NCBI RefSeq assembly: GCF_004114535.1
Contig: NZ_LBJC01000005.1
Span: forward strand, 310,001 to 374,000
Origin: Bradyrhizobium nanningense
GTDB taxonomy: Bacteria > Pseudomonadota > Alphaproteobacteria > Rhizobiales > Xanthobacteraceae
DNA length: 64,000 nucleotides
Direction of reading: 5' to 3'
Part shown: piece by piece, positions 35,254 through 44,277 of the stretch
Numbering within the stretch: position 1 is the first letter of the stretch
Layout: each line of letters starts with the position of its first letter
Translations under genes and position numbers: made by a program
The notes under the pieces: generated by a model
Databases searched by the model: none
What the model saw: only the letters and a program-made list of their open reading frames with translations
Told to the model about the DNA's origin: nothing

Positions 35254-35669
35254 TTCGCTCCCCGCTAGTTGTAATTGGAAAGCCGCAGTCCATGGGTAAA
35301 CCTATCGGAAAGCGGGCGGCCCAGTCGAGTCCGACGTAAGGAGTGCGGATACCATCGACCGCCTTTGAATGTCGTCGACGAACGGCCGCGAAAGAGCGCG
35401 TATGAGCGCTGCTTCGCAAGGGGATCGACCATGCGGGTCGCGTTGCCCTATTCCGGAATTGCCGTCTGCCTCTCTATCGCCGCTTGGCTCCTGCTGGCGC
35501 ACCTTGGCTGAGAACGTCCTTCCCCGGAGCGCAGCGGTGGTGCGCTTCACCGGACCAGCGTCCTTTCGCCGCGCGCCCACGCGGCATATGTCCGCGCCGT
35601 CCCATCCCGCTCTTGCCGCTTTTGACCCAACTGAGGCATTGGCGCCGGCTTCTGTCCCGCATTCTGCGT
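35254..35669. other. gene-poor stretch with one possible tiny ORF
   Basis: Apart from the short frame at 35431-35511, the overlapping readings in this stretch are Arg/Ser/Pro-rich in all frames and I see no repeats or terminator. Nothing else supported. Confidence 0.4.
35431..35511 (+). CDS. possible 26-aa membrane microprotein
   Basis: ATG 35431 has a good Shine-Dalgarno (AAGGGG, about 7 nt upstream) and encodes a basic tip and one hydrophobic helix (YSGIAVCLSIAAWLLLAHLG). Too short for homology judgement; could be chance. Mentioned because spacing and composition are right for a membrane microprotein. Confidence 0.25.
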   Translation: MRVALPYSGIAVCLSIAAWLLLAHLG

Positions 35670-35888
35670 TTAGGACCACGGCGGCTCTTCGCTTGCCCCG
35701 GCTGCCTCGTGGTGGGGCATGACACCCGCCGAACGTAACCCGGTCAGCAATACAGTTCTTACAGAAGCAGGATCAAATCCAATATCTTTGGCATTTGGTG
35801 GATGTGCCTCGCTGTCCTTCAATCGGAGCGCCAAGTGCAATTGCTCGCAAAGGTGCTGAACGACGAGATTGACCTGATCGTCAGTCAT
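35670..35888 (-). CDS. small hypothetical protein, 72 aa
   Basis: 72 residues starting MTDDQVNLVVQHLCEQLHLA (in-frame upstream start at 35918 is less plausible). Helical N-terminus, then FDPASVRTVLLTGLRSAGVMPHHEA. No domain I recognise and no signal peptide. Protein-like composition in an otherwise gene-poor region supports it moderately. Confidence 0.45.
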   Translation of the reverse strand: MTDDQVNLVVQHLCEQLHLALRLKDSEAHPPNAKDIGFDPASVRTVLLTGLRSAGVMPHHEAAGASEEPPWS

Positions 35889-35918
35889 GATCGGCTTCTC
35901 CTGCGACCATCTTGCCAC

Positions 35919-36374
35919 CCAACTAGATAGTACATCAAGAATCGGACGTACGCGATTGGACCGCCCAAAGGATCAATCCTATGCGATGCCCATGGACGGC
36001 GCCCAATCGTCCGTCAATCGGAGTAGATCGGAGGCGACCAGAGGCGACTAAAACGAGCTATGGTCTCCAAGCTGGTCCACTTCGATAGAACTCGGGCACC
36101 GGCCAAGGTGAAGGCGCAGGGCAGGACCACGCTTCCGGCGTCACGCCATCGCTCGACATCGATCATTGGTGTTCAACTCGATGAGCCATCACGATTGGCA
36201 CGTCGCATAGAATCGGGCGGAGATCACGGCGCGAACGGGGCCGCGGCATCGTCGCGGCAGCGGGCGCGGGTCGCCCGCGACATCGGCACCTCCAAGGCGT
36301 CCACCGCATCGCACAATCACAATTGCGGCCGACAGCCACCGCATTGAGGTTCGCGAACCCGCTACCATATTCAT
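35919..36374. other. intergenic region upstream of nfeD
   Basis: About 455 bp with no convincing gene. A 95-codon plus-strand frame at 36060-36347 is Arg/Ser-rich with no signal or motif and is not called. A promoter for nfeD probably lies in the last 100 bp. Confidence 0.4.
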
Positions 36375-36392
36375 GGCAAGGGAGCCCTTGCC
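36375..36392 (+). promoter_or_regulatory. hairpin holding the nfeD ribosome-binding site
   Basis: GGCAAG (36375-36380) and CTTGCC (36387-36392) pair around GGAGCC, whose GGAG is the Shine-Dalgarno of the GTG at 36393. In the folded state the site is confined to a six-base loop, and the stem abuts the start codon. It may tune translation of the nfeD-slipin operon; unproven. Confidence 0.45.
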
Positions 36393-37775
36393 GTGCAGAT
36401 CATCAAGGCGGCCCTCGTCGCGGCGATTGCCTTCGTCGCCCTGCTTCTCTGCTTCCTGCCCGGCTTGGCGGAGGAGAGCGGGCGTCGTGCCCTGACTGTC
36501 ACGATCGACGGAGCCATCGGGCCGGCGTCGGCCAGCTACGTCAAGGACGCCTTGGCTAGGGCAGCCGAGCGACGCGCCGAGATCGTGATTCTGAAAATGA
36601 ATACGCCGGGCGGCCTCAATTCCAGCATGCGCGAGATCATCGCCGATGTGCTCGGCTCGCCCGTTCCTGTCGTGGGATACGTCGCGCCCTCGGGCGCCCA
36701 TGCGGCGAGCGCGGGGACCTACATTCTTTATGCCACCCATATCGCGGCGATGGCGCCGGGCACCAATATCGGTGCCGCGACGCCGGTGCAGATCGGCGGT
36801 TCGTTCCCGGGCCTGCCGAGCGGCACGCCCGACAAGGACAGCAAGGACAAGAAGGATGAGCCGAAGGATGCGATGACGGCAAAGGTGACGAACGATGCCG
36901 TCGCCTTCATCCGCAGCCTCGCCGAGCTGCGCAATCGCAATGCGGACTGGGCCGAGAAGGCGGTCCGCGAAGCCGCCACCCTTTCCGCCAATGGCGCGTT
37001 GCAGGCGCAGGTCATCGACCTCGTCGCGCGCGATCCGGCCGATTTGCTCCGGCAGATCGACGGTCGCGTGGTCGAGATCGCGGGCGGCGGGTCACGACGC
37101 CTCGCGACGAAGGACGCGGTGGTCGAGGTCGTCGACCCCGGATGGATCTCGCGATTCCTCGCGGTCATCACCGATCCCAACGTCGCCTTCATTCTCCTGA
37201 TGGTCGGCATCTACGGCCTGATCTTCGAGTTCATGTCCCCCGGTGCGGTTGCCCCGGGGGTCGTCGGGACGATCTGCCTCCTGATCGGCCTCTATGCCCT
37301 CAACCTGCTGCCGATCAACTATGCCGGCCTCGGCCTGATGCTGATCGGGATCGCGCTCCTCGCCGTCGAGGCCTTCAATCCGACCGTGGTGGTCGGTCTT
37401 GGCGGCGTCGTCGCCTTCGTGCTGGGAGCGATCATGTTGATCCGGGTCGAAGCGCCGGGCTACCGGCTGTCCTGGACGGTGATCGCCATCGTCGCGGCGA
37501 CGTTCACCGGCTTCATTCTCGTCGTGCTCGGCGCGCTTCGGCGCGCCGGCAAAGGTCCGGCCCGGGTCGGCGCACAAGCCATGCAAGGCCTGTCCGCCGA
37601 GGTTCTCGACTGGAACGAGACCGAGGGCCACGTCTTTACGCATGGCGAACGCTGGCAAGCGCGCGGTGCCGACGCCTTCAGGCCCGGCGAGCGGGTCGAG
37701 GTCGCGAGCATCGTCGATTTGACGCTGGTGGTCCGGCGTCCGGGTCCGGCCGGCGGCGAGGGAGGTCAACTCTGA
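36393..37775 (+). CDS. NfeD-family membrane serine protease
   Basis: 460 residues from GTG 36393 with a signal/TM N-terminus ([20 protein letters not shown]). A ClpP-like protease domain follows: [15 protein letters not shown], serine S106 in HAASAGTYI and a likely partner lysine at K164 (MTAKVTND). Then four or five membrane helices ([29 protein letters not shown] on) and a C-terminal NfeD/OB-fold domain ([22 protein letters not shown]). Such NfeD1b proteases cleave the C-terminus of the partner slipin. The gene overlaps the slipin start by one base (TGATG). Confidence 0.92.
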   Translation: MQIIKAALVAAIAFVALLLCFLPGLAEESGRRALTVTIDGAIGPASASYVKDALARAAERRAEIVILKMNTPGGLNSSMREIIADVLGSPVPVVGYVAPSGAHAASAGTYILYATHIAAMAPGTNIGAATPVQIGGSFPGLPSGTPDKDSKDKKDEPKDAMTAKVTNDAVAFIRSLAELRNRNADWAEKAVREAATLSANGALQAQVIDLVARDPADLLRQIDGRVVEIAGGGSRRLATKDAVVEVVDPGWISRFLAVITDPNVAFILLMVGIYGLIFEFMSPGAVAPGVVGTICLLIGLYALNLLPINYAGLGLMLIGIALLAVEAFNPTVVVGLGGVVAFVLGAIMLIRVEAPGYRLSWTVIAIVAATFTGFILVVLGALRRAGKGPARVGAQAMQGLSAEVLDWNETEGHVFTHGERWQARGADAFRPGERVEVASIVDLTLVVRRPGPAGGEGGQL

Positions 37776-38533
37776 TGATTGAATATTCGATCTATGCGGT
37801 GCTTGCGCTGCTCGTCGTCGTGTTTCTCACCCAGGCCGTTCGCATCCTCAGGGAATACGAGCGCGGCGTCGTTTTCACGCTCGGCCGCTTCGCCGGGGTG
37901 AAGGGCCCGGGCCTCGTCATCCTCATTCCGGTCGTGCAGCAGCTCGTCAAGGTCGATCTCAGGGTGATGGTGCAGGTGGTGCCGCCCCAGGACGTGATCT
38001 CGCGCGACAACGTTTCGGTCAAGGTCAACGCCGTGCTGTACTTCCGCATCGTCGATCCCGAGCGCGCCATCATCAAGGTCGGCGATTACATGGCCGCGAC
38101 CAGCCAGCTCGCGCAGACGACGCTGCGCTCTGTGCTCGGCAAGCACGATCTCGACGAGATGCTGGCCGAACGCGACAAGCTGAACGCCGACATCCAGGAG
38201 ATCCTCGACAAGCAAACTGACGTCTGGGGCATCAAGGTCACGGGCATCGAGATCAAGGACATCGACATCAATGAAACCATGGTGCGTGCGATCGCCAAGC
38301 AGGCCGAGGCGGAACGCTTGCGGCGCGCCAAGGTGATCAACGCCATGGGTGAGCAGCAGGCCGCCGAAAAGCTCGTCGAGGCTGGCCGCATCCTGGCCCA
38401 GGAGCCGCAGGCGATGCAGCTGCGCTATTTCGCGGCTTTGCACGACATCGCCGGCGAGCGGTCGTCGACCATCGTCTTCCCGCTGCCGACGGGCCTGCTC
38501 GACCATTTGATGCCGCGGCGTGACAACCCGTAG
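37775..38533 (+). CDS. SPFH-domain slipin (stomatin-like)
   Basis: 252 residues. N-terminal hydrophobic anchor ([17 protein letters not shown]), then the SPFH/prohibitin domain: [50 protein letters not shown], and a long coiled-coil-forming tail ([41 protein letters not shown]). Slipins form membrane microdomains; the NfeD protease next door is a known genetic partner. ATG 37775 overlaps the nfeD TGA, so translation is coupled. Confidence 0.93.
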   Translation: MIEYSIYAVLALLVVVFLTQAVRILREYERGVVFTLGRFAGVKGPGLVILIPVVQQLVKVDLRVMVQVVPPQDVISRDNVSVKVNAVLYFRIVDPERAIIKVGDYMAATSQLAQTTLRSVLGKHDLDEMLAERDKLNADIQEILDKQTDVWGIKVTGIEIKDIDINETMVRAIAKQAEAERLRRAKVINAMGEQQAAEKLVEAGRILAQEPQAMQLRYFAALHDIAGERSSTIVFPLPTGLLDHLMPRRDNP

Positions 38534-38534
38534 C

Positions 38535-38553
38535 CTGTAGGATGGGTTGAGCC
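38535..38553. repeat. partial GTAGGATGGGT-type repeat
   Basis: 19 bases identical to the left end of the repeat at 34293-34373 (34291-34309), without the right arm. Sits in the slipin/outer-membrane protein convergent gap. Confidence 0.6.
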
Positions 38554-38652
38554 CCTTGCACCCACCGCTTCCTCTATTTGCCGAGACGCCGGCGCGGCTC
38601 TACAGAGATCGGGTCGAATTTTCCCGACAAGTGAAGCGGCAGGCTGACCGCG

Positions 38653-40167
38653 TCAGTAGCGTGCGGCGACGGCTCCCGGCAGCGGATTGAAATGGTAGTT
38701 CACGCCCAGCTTGAACAGATGCAGGGTCTGACCGACCTTGTCGACGCCCGGGGCAATGTTGCCCTGATCCGTCGCCAGGCCTGCATTGATCGTCAGAAGA
38801 CCGGTATCGGTATGTTGCTGCGCCATCATCTTGATGTAATCGTACTCGCCCTTGATCGACCAATTGCCTCCCAGTGCATACTCGGCGCCGGCGCCAACGG
38901 CGATTCCGGAATGCGTGGCCCTTCCGCTGATCGATGATGTAACGAGGCCGCCGATAGCGGGGAGGGGCTCGACGGTACTGGCCGAGTGTCTTTCGCTGGC
39001 GACCGCAATGCCGCCCTTGCCATAGATCAACAGCCGGTCGCCGGCGACAAATCCGGCCCTGGCGCTGGCGATCGCCAGCCAGTCGATCGAGCTGTCGAGC
39101 TTAGTGACCGCGGTGCCGCCGAAGAACGGATCGGGCCCCGTGAGAGTCTGGCCACCCCGCATGCCAGTCCACATCCACTCGCCCTCGATGCCGAAGACGA
39201 GCACACCGGACTGGACGTTGACGCCTCCGTTGATCCCGCCGAGCCAGCCCTTCATGTCGTAAGTGCCACGTCCGGGATTGGCCGGGTCAACGAGCGTCGA
39301 ACGTCCCATGTGGCCGAGTCCGTAACCTCCCTGCGCACCCAGAAAAGCGCCGGTCCAGTCGGCGCCCGACGCCGGTTTGACTCGCGGATAGATCGGATCG
39401 ACTGCCACAGTGCCGAGCCGGTAGTTCGCTCCGACCTTGAGCAGATGGATTGCATCCTGCGCGATCGGCTCGTTTACCCTGAAGGAGGGCAGGGTCCCGC
39501 CATTGAACGTGGCCGGGCCGGTAAGGGGCGCAGTCCGGGTGCCCAAGGCCACGTAGTCGTACTCCGCCTTGACCGACCAACGGCCATCAAGGGCGTATTC
39601 GGCGCCAAAGCCGATCGTGGGAGCCAAGCGAAATTCGCGAGCCTCCAAAGTCTCGACAATCGCTCCGCCGAAGGCATCGTTGAGGGCCAGGTTGTAAGAA
39701 TGCTTCTCCCAGGCGCCGGTCAGCCCGCCCTTGGCAAAGACAAACCAGCGGTCAGCGGCGAGGCCGGCGCGCCCGGTGACGCTGGCCATCGCCTCGATCC
39801 TGGAAGTCCCGGAAGCCGTGACCGTGCCCAGGAAGAAGGGCCCCATGCTGCCGGTCGTAACAGTTTGTGAGCCGCTGATGCCGGTCCAGGCTCCTTCCAG
39901 CTCGACGCCGAACACGAGGCTGGCGATCTGCTTGTTGATGCCGATTTGCGCGCCGCTCAAGAGGCCCTGCGCGGGAAAGTTGAGTTGCTGGTTGGTCCAA
40001 TCCTTCATGCCGCCGCCATAGCCGGCATGCACGCCGACATAGACGCCGCTCCAGTCGACGAGGGGGGCCGGAAACGCGGCCGCCTTGACTGGCAGGTCCG
40101 CGGCGGACGCCGCCTGCGTCAATGCCAGAAGGACAGTAACCGAAATGATCTTTCCCGTGATTGCCAT
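38653..40167 (-). CDS. outer-membrane protein with two tandem beta-barrel domains
   Basis: 504 residues from the ATG at 40167, with a signal peptide (MAITGKIISVTVLLALTQAASAA). Two homologous halves follow: DWSGVYVGVHAGYGGG ... LLKVGANYRLG (about residues 35-270) and DWTGAFLGAQGGYGLG ... LFKLGVNYHFNPL (about 280-504). Each is an Omp31/OmpA-like 8-stranded barrel domain ending in aromatic strands. Single-barrel relatives of about 230 residues are common in Bradyrhizobium; the internal duplication is less so. Divergent from an AraC regulator at 40475, which may control it. Confidence 0.85.
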   Translation of the reverse strand: MAITGKIISVTVLLALTQAASAADLPVKAAAFPAPLVDWSGVYVGVHAGYGGGMKDWTNQQLNFPAQGLLSGAQIGINKQIASLVFGVELEGAWTGISGSQTVTTGSMGPFFLGTVTASGTSRIEAMASVTGRAGLAADRWFVFAKGGLTGAWEKHSYNLALNDAFGGAIVETLEAREFRLAPTIGFGAEYALDGRWSVKAEYDYVALGTRTAPLTGPATFNGGTLPSFRVNEPIAQDAIHLLKVGANYRLGTVAVDPIYPRVKPASGADWTGAFLGAQGGYGLGHMGRSTLVDPANPGRGTYDMKGWLGGINGGVNVQSGVLVFGIEGEWMWTGMRGGQTLTGPDPFFGGTAVTKLDSSIDWLAIASARAGFVAGDRLLIYGKGGIAVASERHSASTVEPLPAIGGLVTSSISGRATHSGIAVGAGAEYALGGNWSIKGEYDYIKMMAQQHTDTGLLTINAGLATDQGNIAPGVDKVGQTLHLFKLGVNYHFNPLPGAVAARY

Positions 40168-40269
40168 GAGCCCCTCTGCAACCGGTGCGCGCAACGTCAA
40201 GCGACGTCGAAGAGCTATACCGGGAGTGCGGCTGGTTCGGCTTGGGGTACGCGCTACATCGACTTGGAC

Positions 40270-40311
40270 TGATCACCACAAGCCCGACGATTGCCATCCA
40301 CTGTGATCACC
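40270..40311. promoter_or_regulatory. directly repeated TGATCACC, possible AraC operator
   Basis: TGATCACC occurs at 40270-40277 and 40304-40311, 34 bp apart (about three helical turns), in the 307-bp region between the divergent outer-membrane and AraC genes. AraC-type proteins bind direct half-sites. No other pattern was found in the region. Confidence 0.3.
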
Positions 40312-40474
40312 TTGCCACATCGGCAGGCGCATCGGTCCGGAGCCGGCGTCGCATCAGACAGCGCTTCAACGCGCACGATCCGAATTGGAGGCGGCAAGGA
40401 AAGGCCTTTGAACGCTGCAGGATTTCCTGCGACAAAAGGAGCGCCGGGCGATCTCACTCTTATGGAGCGGTGCG

Positions 40475-41437
40475 TTGGATAGTGGCGACGAATTGATCGC
40501 ATTGGAGCTGTCCAGCTCCGCGTTTGCCGGGCGCGACAGGACGGAAGCCTTTCAGGAAATCTACGGCCGCGAAATCCTCAAGCTCGAGATCGAGCCGTTG
40601 CCCGACACGGCGCTTCAGATCGATATGAAGTTGCGGGCGTTGCCCGGAATGTCGGTCGCGGTCGCGGCCGTCTCTCCGATTTTCTGTCGCCATACCGAAG
40701 CGATGATCGATAACGACGATCCGGTGATCGTGCTCAACCGCGACGGTGCGGCGACCCACAATCAAAACGGTCACGAGACGCATCTCGGTCCCGGCGACGC
40801 GATCTTGACTACGAATGGATTGCCGGGGACTGCGACCAATTGCACGCCGAGGCGCGTGGTCACTTGGCGGATCAGCCGCGCACTGATTGCGCCCCTGGTC
40901 AGCAATTTCGACGACGCCATCGGCAGGCCGCTCGACGGGCGGAATCCGGCGTTGTCGCTCTTTCTGGATTACCTCGGCATCGTCAATGAAAGGCAGACGC
41001 TCGCGAACGCAGCGATGCGGCGGGCCGTCGTGAACCACATGCTCGATCTCGGCGCCCTGTTGCTCGGCGCCACGCCGGATGCCGCCGAGATGGCGAACAT
41101 GCGCGGCGTTGCCGCCGCCAGAATGCGGAGCATCAAGGCCAACATTCGCGCGCAGTCCGGCAGTCCCGGGCTGAGCCTGGACTCCGTGGCTGCCAAGCAG
41201 GGCATTTCAAAGTCCTATGTCCGAAAGCTGTTCGAACTCGAAGGCACGAGCTTTACCGAGTTCGTTCTCAATCAGAGGCTGGCCTCGGCCTACAAGATGT
41301 TGACGGACGTGAGGCTCGCAGGCCGTTCGATCAGCGAGATCGCCCACCAGTCCGGATTCAACGACATCTCGTATTTCAATCGAACCTTTCGTCGTGTCTA
41401 CGGCGCCTCTCCATCGGAAATCCGGGTTCGCAAATGA
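40475..41437 (+). CDS. AraC-family transcriptional regulator
   Basis: 320 residues from TTG 40475; the nearest ATG (40462) is out of frame. N-terminal AraC_binding_2-like domain (PGMSVAVAAVSPIFCRH ... DDPVIVLNRDGAATHNQNGHETHLGPGDAIL), then the paired helix-turn-helix region LDSVAAKQGISKSYVRKLFELEGTSFTEFV and ISEIAHQSGFNDISYFNRTFRRVYGASPSEIR. Its target may be the divergent outer-membrane protein gene. Confidence 0.9.
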   Translation: MDSGDELIALELSSSAFAGRDRTEAFQEIYGREILKLEIEPLPDTALQIDMKLRALPGMSVAVAAVSPIFCRHTEAMIDNDDPVIVLNRDGAATHNQNGHETHLGPGDAILTTNGLPGTATNCTPRRVVTWRISRALIAPLVSNFDDAIGRPLDGRNPALSLFLDYLGIVNERQTLANAAMRRAVVNHMLDLGALLLGATPDAAEMANMRGVAAARMRSIKANIRAQSGSPGLSLDSVAAKQGISKSYVRKLFELEGTSFTEFVLNQRLASAYKMLTDVRLAGRSISEIAHQSGFNDISYFNRTFRRVYGASPSEIRVRK

Positions 41438-41513
41438 CGGCGGCCGGCAGCGACGGAGATCGGGAGAAATATTTCGGGACGAGTGAGATCGTAGAGCGGC
41501 ACGCGCGGCCGCC

Positions 41514-42491
41514 TCACGCCGTTCGCTCCATCCGCCGCGCGCGATAGGCCTGCGGCGACATCAGAGTGAGCTTGCGGAACGCCTTGCGGAAGCTGCTTTC
41601 GTCCTCATAGCCGGTCGTGCGTGCAATGGCCTTGATCGGCTGCCTCGTCGTCTCCAGCAGCGTGCGCGCGTGCTCGACGCGGCGGCGCATGATGAAGGCC
41701 TGCGGCGGCTCGCGCGTGAGCTCCTGAAACTTCCGGTTCAGCGTGCGCTCGCTGACACCGAGCGCGCCGGCAAGGCGCTTGACGGTCATCGGAGCCTTGC
41801 CGGTGCGGCGCACCAGCAGGTCCGCCCTGGTCAGCAGCGGGTCCTGCGAGAGCAGATAGCCGACCGGCATGAAGATCGACTGGCTGCGCTGCGCCGTGTC
41901 GATGACGACGTAGTCCGCGCATAGTCTTGCGATCTCCTTGCCTTCGACCATCTCGATCAGCCTGAGCAGAAGATCGACCCACGACATCGGGCCGGCGGCG
42001 CAAACGATGCGGTCGGCGACGGTGACGACGGCGTCGGCGGCGAGGTCGACCGTGGGATGACGCTGCCGCAACTCGCCTTGCAGCCACCAGGTGATGGTGG
42101 CGCGGCGATTGTCGAGCAGGCCGGCGCCGGCCAGCAGGAACACGCCGCTGCAGAAGGCGCCGATCAGCCGGCCGTTCGCGTGCTGCTGCCGGAGCCAGGC
42201 GCCGGCCCGGGCGTATTGCGGTTGCAGTCGCTCCGCCGTGACGTGATCGACGAGATTGCCGGGGACGAGGATCGCATCAAAGCGCCCGCGTTGTCCGATC
42301 GCGCCATCGACCGCGATCATCTGGCCGCCGCCTGCACGCACCGGCCTGCCGTCGAGCGAGAGCGTCTGCCAGCTGAAGCGGGGTTTTGCGCCGCTCTGCT
42401 GCATGACGTGATTGGCGAGCGCCAGGATGTCGGCGACACCGGCGATCGCCGAGTGCATGCAGCCTTCCAGGGCCAGAATTGCAAGCTTCAT
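41514..42491 (-). CDS. GlxA-family transcriptional regulator (DJ-1/PfpI + AraC HTH)
   Basis: 325 residues from the ATG at 42491; the frame extends upstream but without a better start. N-terminal DJ-1/PfpI-like domain with cysteine in IGAFCSGVFLLAGAGLL, thought to sense ligands rather than hydrolyse, and a C-terminal AraC HTH (LAGALGVSERTLNRKFQEL, IKAIARTTGYEDESSFRKAFRKL). It is divergent from a tautomerase gene at 42643, with 151 bp between starts, a common arrangement for a regulator and its target. Confidence 0.9.
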   Translation of the reverse strand: MKLAILALEGCMHSAIAGVADILALANHVMQQSGAKPRFSWQTLSLDGRPVRAGGGQMIAVDGAIGQRGRFDAILVPGNLVDHVTAERLQPQYARAGAWLRQQHANGRLIGAFCSGVFLLAGAGLLDNRRATITWWLQGELRQRHPTVDLAADAVVTVADRIVCAAGPMSWVDLLLRLIEMVEGKEIARLCADYVVIDTAQRSQSIFMPVGYLLSQDPLLTRADLLVRRTGKAPMTVKRLAGALGVSERTLNRKFQELTREPPQAFIMRRRVEHARTLLETTRQPIKAIARTTGYEDESSFRKAFRKLTLMSPQAYRARRMERTA

Positions 42492-42642
42492 GAGACCTCC
42501 AGGCGGACGCGGCGATCCTATCCGATCGGGTCCGCGGGCGCGTGGCGGAAATTGCCCGATCTCTGTCTTATCCGCCACTGCCGCGCCGGTCACGTTGGGG
42601 GCAATCTGCCGCCGTCGTCACATCACATGATTGGAGAGAGAC

Positions 42643-42906
42643 ATGCCTTACGTCACCATTTCCACCGTCCGCGGCATCCTGGACGCCGCACAGAAGAAGC
42701 TACTGCTGGAACGCGTCACCGACCTCCTGGTCGAGGTCGAGGGGCAGGGCAATGCGGACTTCCGCCGCAACGTCTGGGTCAGGATCGAAGAGCAGGAGCC
42801 CTCGCACTGGTCGCTCGGCGGCATGGAGCCGACAGCTGAGATCATCGCGAGCACGTTCGGCGCGATCGGCGCCGACGGGCTGCGGATCGCGCCGCCGAAG
42901 CCGTAA
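42643..42906 (+). CDS. tautomerase family protein
   Basis: 87 residues beginning MPYVTIST: after Met removal Pro1 would be N-terminal, the catalytic base of 4-oxalocrotonate-tautomerase-like enzymes. RRNVWVRIEEQEPSHWSLGG continues the family pattern; the length exceeds 4-OT (62) and fits longer tautomerase-like members. Substrate unknown. Shine-Dalgarno GGAGAGAG lies upstream. Divergent from the GlxA-type regulator. Confidence 0.85.
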   Translation: MPYVTISTVRGILDAAQKKLLLERVTDLLVEVEGQGNADFRRNVWVRIEEQEPSHWSLGGMEPTAEIIASTFGAIGADGLRIAPPKP

Positions 42907-43057
42907 CTGCCTGGGCGGGTAGGGCGGAGCGGGGCATCTCGATACGGCCGGCGAGATGATGTTTTGCAAGGACTCTACCCGCCCTGCGTGTGCCGCCCAT
43001 CTTCGGCCCCATTGCGCGGTTTCGAATAGCCTGCCCGGGACAGCAGGAGGACATTCG

Positions 43058-44197
43058 ATGATCAGCGACGCCGTCACATCAGCACTTCACTGGCCTTGCC
43101 GAATATCGCGACTTGCCATTCCGCTGATGGCTTTCGTGCTCTGGTCTGGCTGCATCGGCGCGACAGCGCAGGCGGCGGAGCCGGGCAAGGATGCTTCAGC
43201 TGGCGGCCTGCCGCGCATTCTCGTTCTTGCGACGGGCGGCACCATCGCGGGCCAGGCCGACGCGCGCGCGACCGGCGCGTACAAGTCGGGCCAGATCACG
43301 GGCGAGCAGCTGATGCAATCCGTCCCGGGCCTCGACAAGCTGGCGAAGCTGAATGCCGAGCAGATCTCGTCCATCGGGTCCCAGGACATGAACGACAAGG
43401 TCTGGTTTGCGCTGGCCCGCCGCATCCAGGACGCTTTCGACAAGAACGAAGCGGATGGCGTCGTCATCACCCATGGCACCGACACGCTCGAGGAGACCGC
43501 GTTCTTTCTCGACAATGTGGTGCGCGGCGACAAGCCGGTGGTGATCGTCGGTTCGATGCGGCCGGCCACGGCGGTCAGCGCCGACGGCCCCGGCAATCTC
43601 TATGAAGCCGTGCAGGTCGCCGCCGATCCGCGCTCGCGCGGGCGCGGCGTGATGGCGGTGCTGAACGACAAGATTCAAGGCGCGCGCTCGGTCACCAAGA
43701 CCAACACCACCAGCATCGAGACGTTCAGCTCACCCAATGACGGACCGATCGGCTATGTCGACGCCGCCGGCGGCATTCGCTTCATGACCCAAGGCGCCGC
43801 CTTCAGGCGCGGGACCTATCAGCTGCCGGCGGGCGAGCAATTGCCGCGCGTCGAGATCGTGTACTCGCACGCCAACATGGACGCCGTTCCGGTCGAGGAC
43901 GCCATTGCGCACGGCGCCAAAGGCATCGTGCTGGCCGGGGTGGGCGACGGAAACACCTCGAAGCCGGCGCTCGATGCGCTCGAAGCGGCGGCGAAGAAGG
44001 GCATCACGGTGGTGCGCTCGACGCGGGTCCGGTCCGGCTTCGTCACGCGCAACGTCGAGGTCGACGACGACAAGAACGGCTTCGTCGTGTCCGAGGACCT
44101 CAATCCGCAGAAAGCCCGCGTGCTCACCCAGTTGCTGATCGCGGGCGGCGTGACCGCGCCGGCCGAGCTGCAGAAGGCGTTCACGGCGACGTGGTGA
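43058..44197 (+). CDS. type II L-asparaginase, periplasmic
   Basis: 379 residues from ATG 43058, preceded by AGGAGG. A Sec-type hydrophobic signal (IPLMAFVLWSGCIGATAQA) precedes the mature enzyme, so it is exported. Asparaginase signatures: ATGGTIAGQ with the nucleophilic Thr, and VITHGTDTLEETAFFL with Thr-Asp, plus the later lysine. It hydrolyses L-asparagine to aspartate and ammonia. It ends convergent to glnA across a shared terminator; the ammonia it releases would feed glutamine synthetase, a pairing that may be fortuitous. Confidence 0.94.
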   Translation: MISDAVTSALHWPCRISRLAIPLMAFVLWSGCIGATAQAAEPGKDASAGGLPRILVLATGGTIAGQADARATGAYKSGQITGEQLMQSVPGLDKLAKLNAEQISSIGSQDMNDKVWFALARRIQDAFDKNEADGVVITHGTDTLEETAFFLDNVVRGDKPVVIVGSMRPATAVSADGPGNLYEAVQVAADPRSRGRGVMAVLNDKIQGARSVTKTNTTSIETFSSPNDGPIGYVDAAGGIRFMTQGAAFRRGTYQLPAGEQLPRVEIVYSHANMDAVPVEDAIAHGAKGIVLAGVGDGNTSKPALDALEAAAKKGITVVRSTRVRSGFVTRNVEVDDDKNGFVVSEDLNPQKARVLTQLLIAGGVTAPAELQKAFTATW

Positions 44198-44223
44198 TTG
44201 CCGGCCCTACGAGTCCCCAAACG

Positions 44224-44252
44224 AAAAGGCGCTTCCATCGGAAGCGCCTTTT
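44224..44252. terminator. bidirectional terminator between asparaginase and glnA
   Basis: AAAAGGCGCTTCC (44224-44236), loop ATC, GGAAGCGCCTTTT (44240-44252): 13-bp stem with A-rich and T-rich flanks, able to stop transcription from either side. Confidence 0.93.
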
Positions 44253-44277
44253 GCTTGTCGCATAAAGTCCGAGCCGC

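Noticed and set aside
35302..35725. Overlapping 80-125 codon frames between the 63-aa and 72-aa genes
   Set aside because: Arg/Ser-rich, overlapping on both strands, no ribosome-binding site and no motifs.
36060..36347. 95-codon frame upstream of nfeD
   Set aside because: Arg/Ser/His-rich with no protein-like pattern; likely chance.
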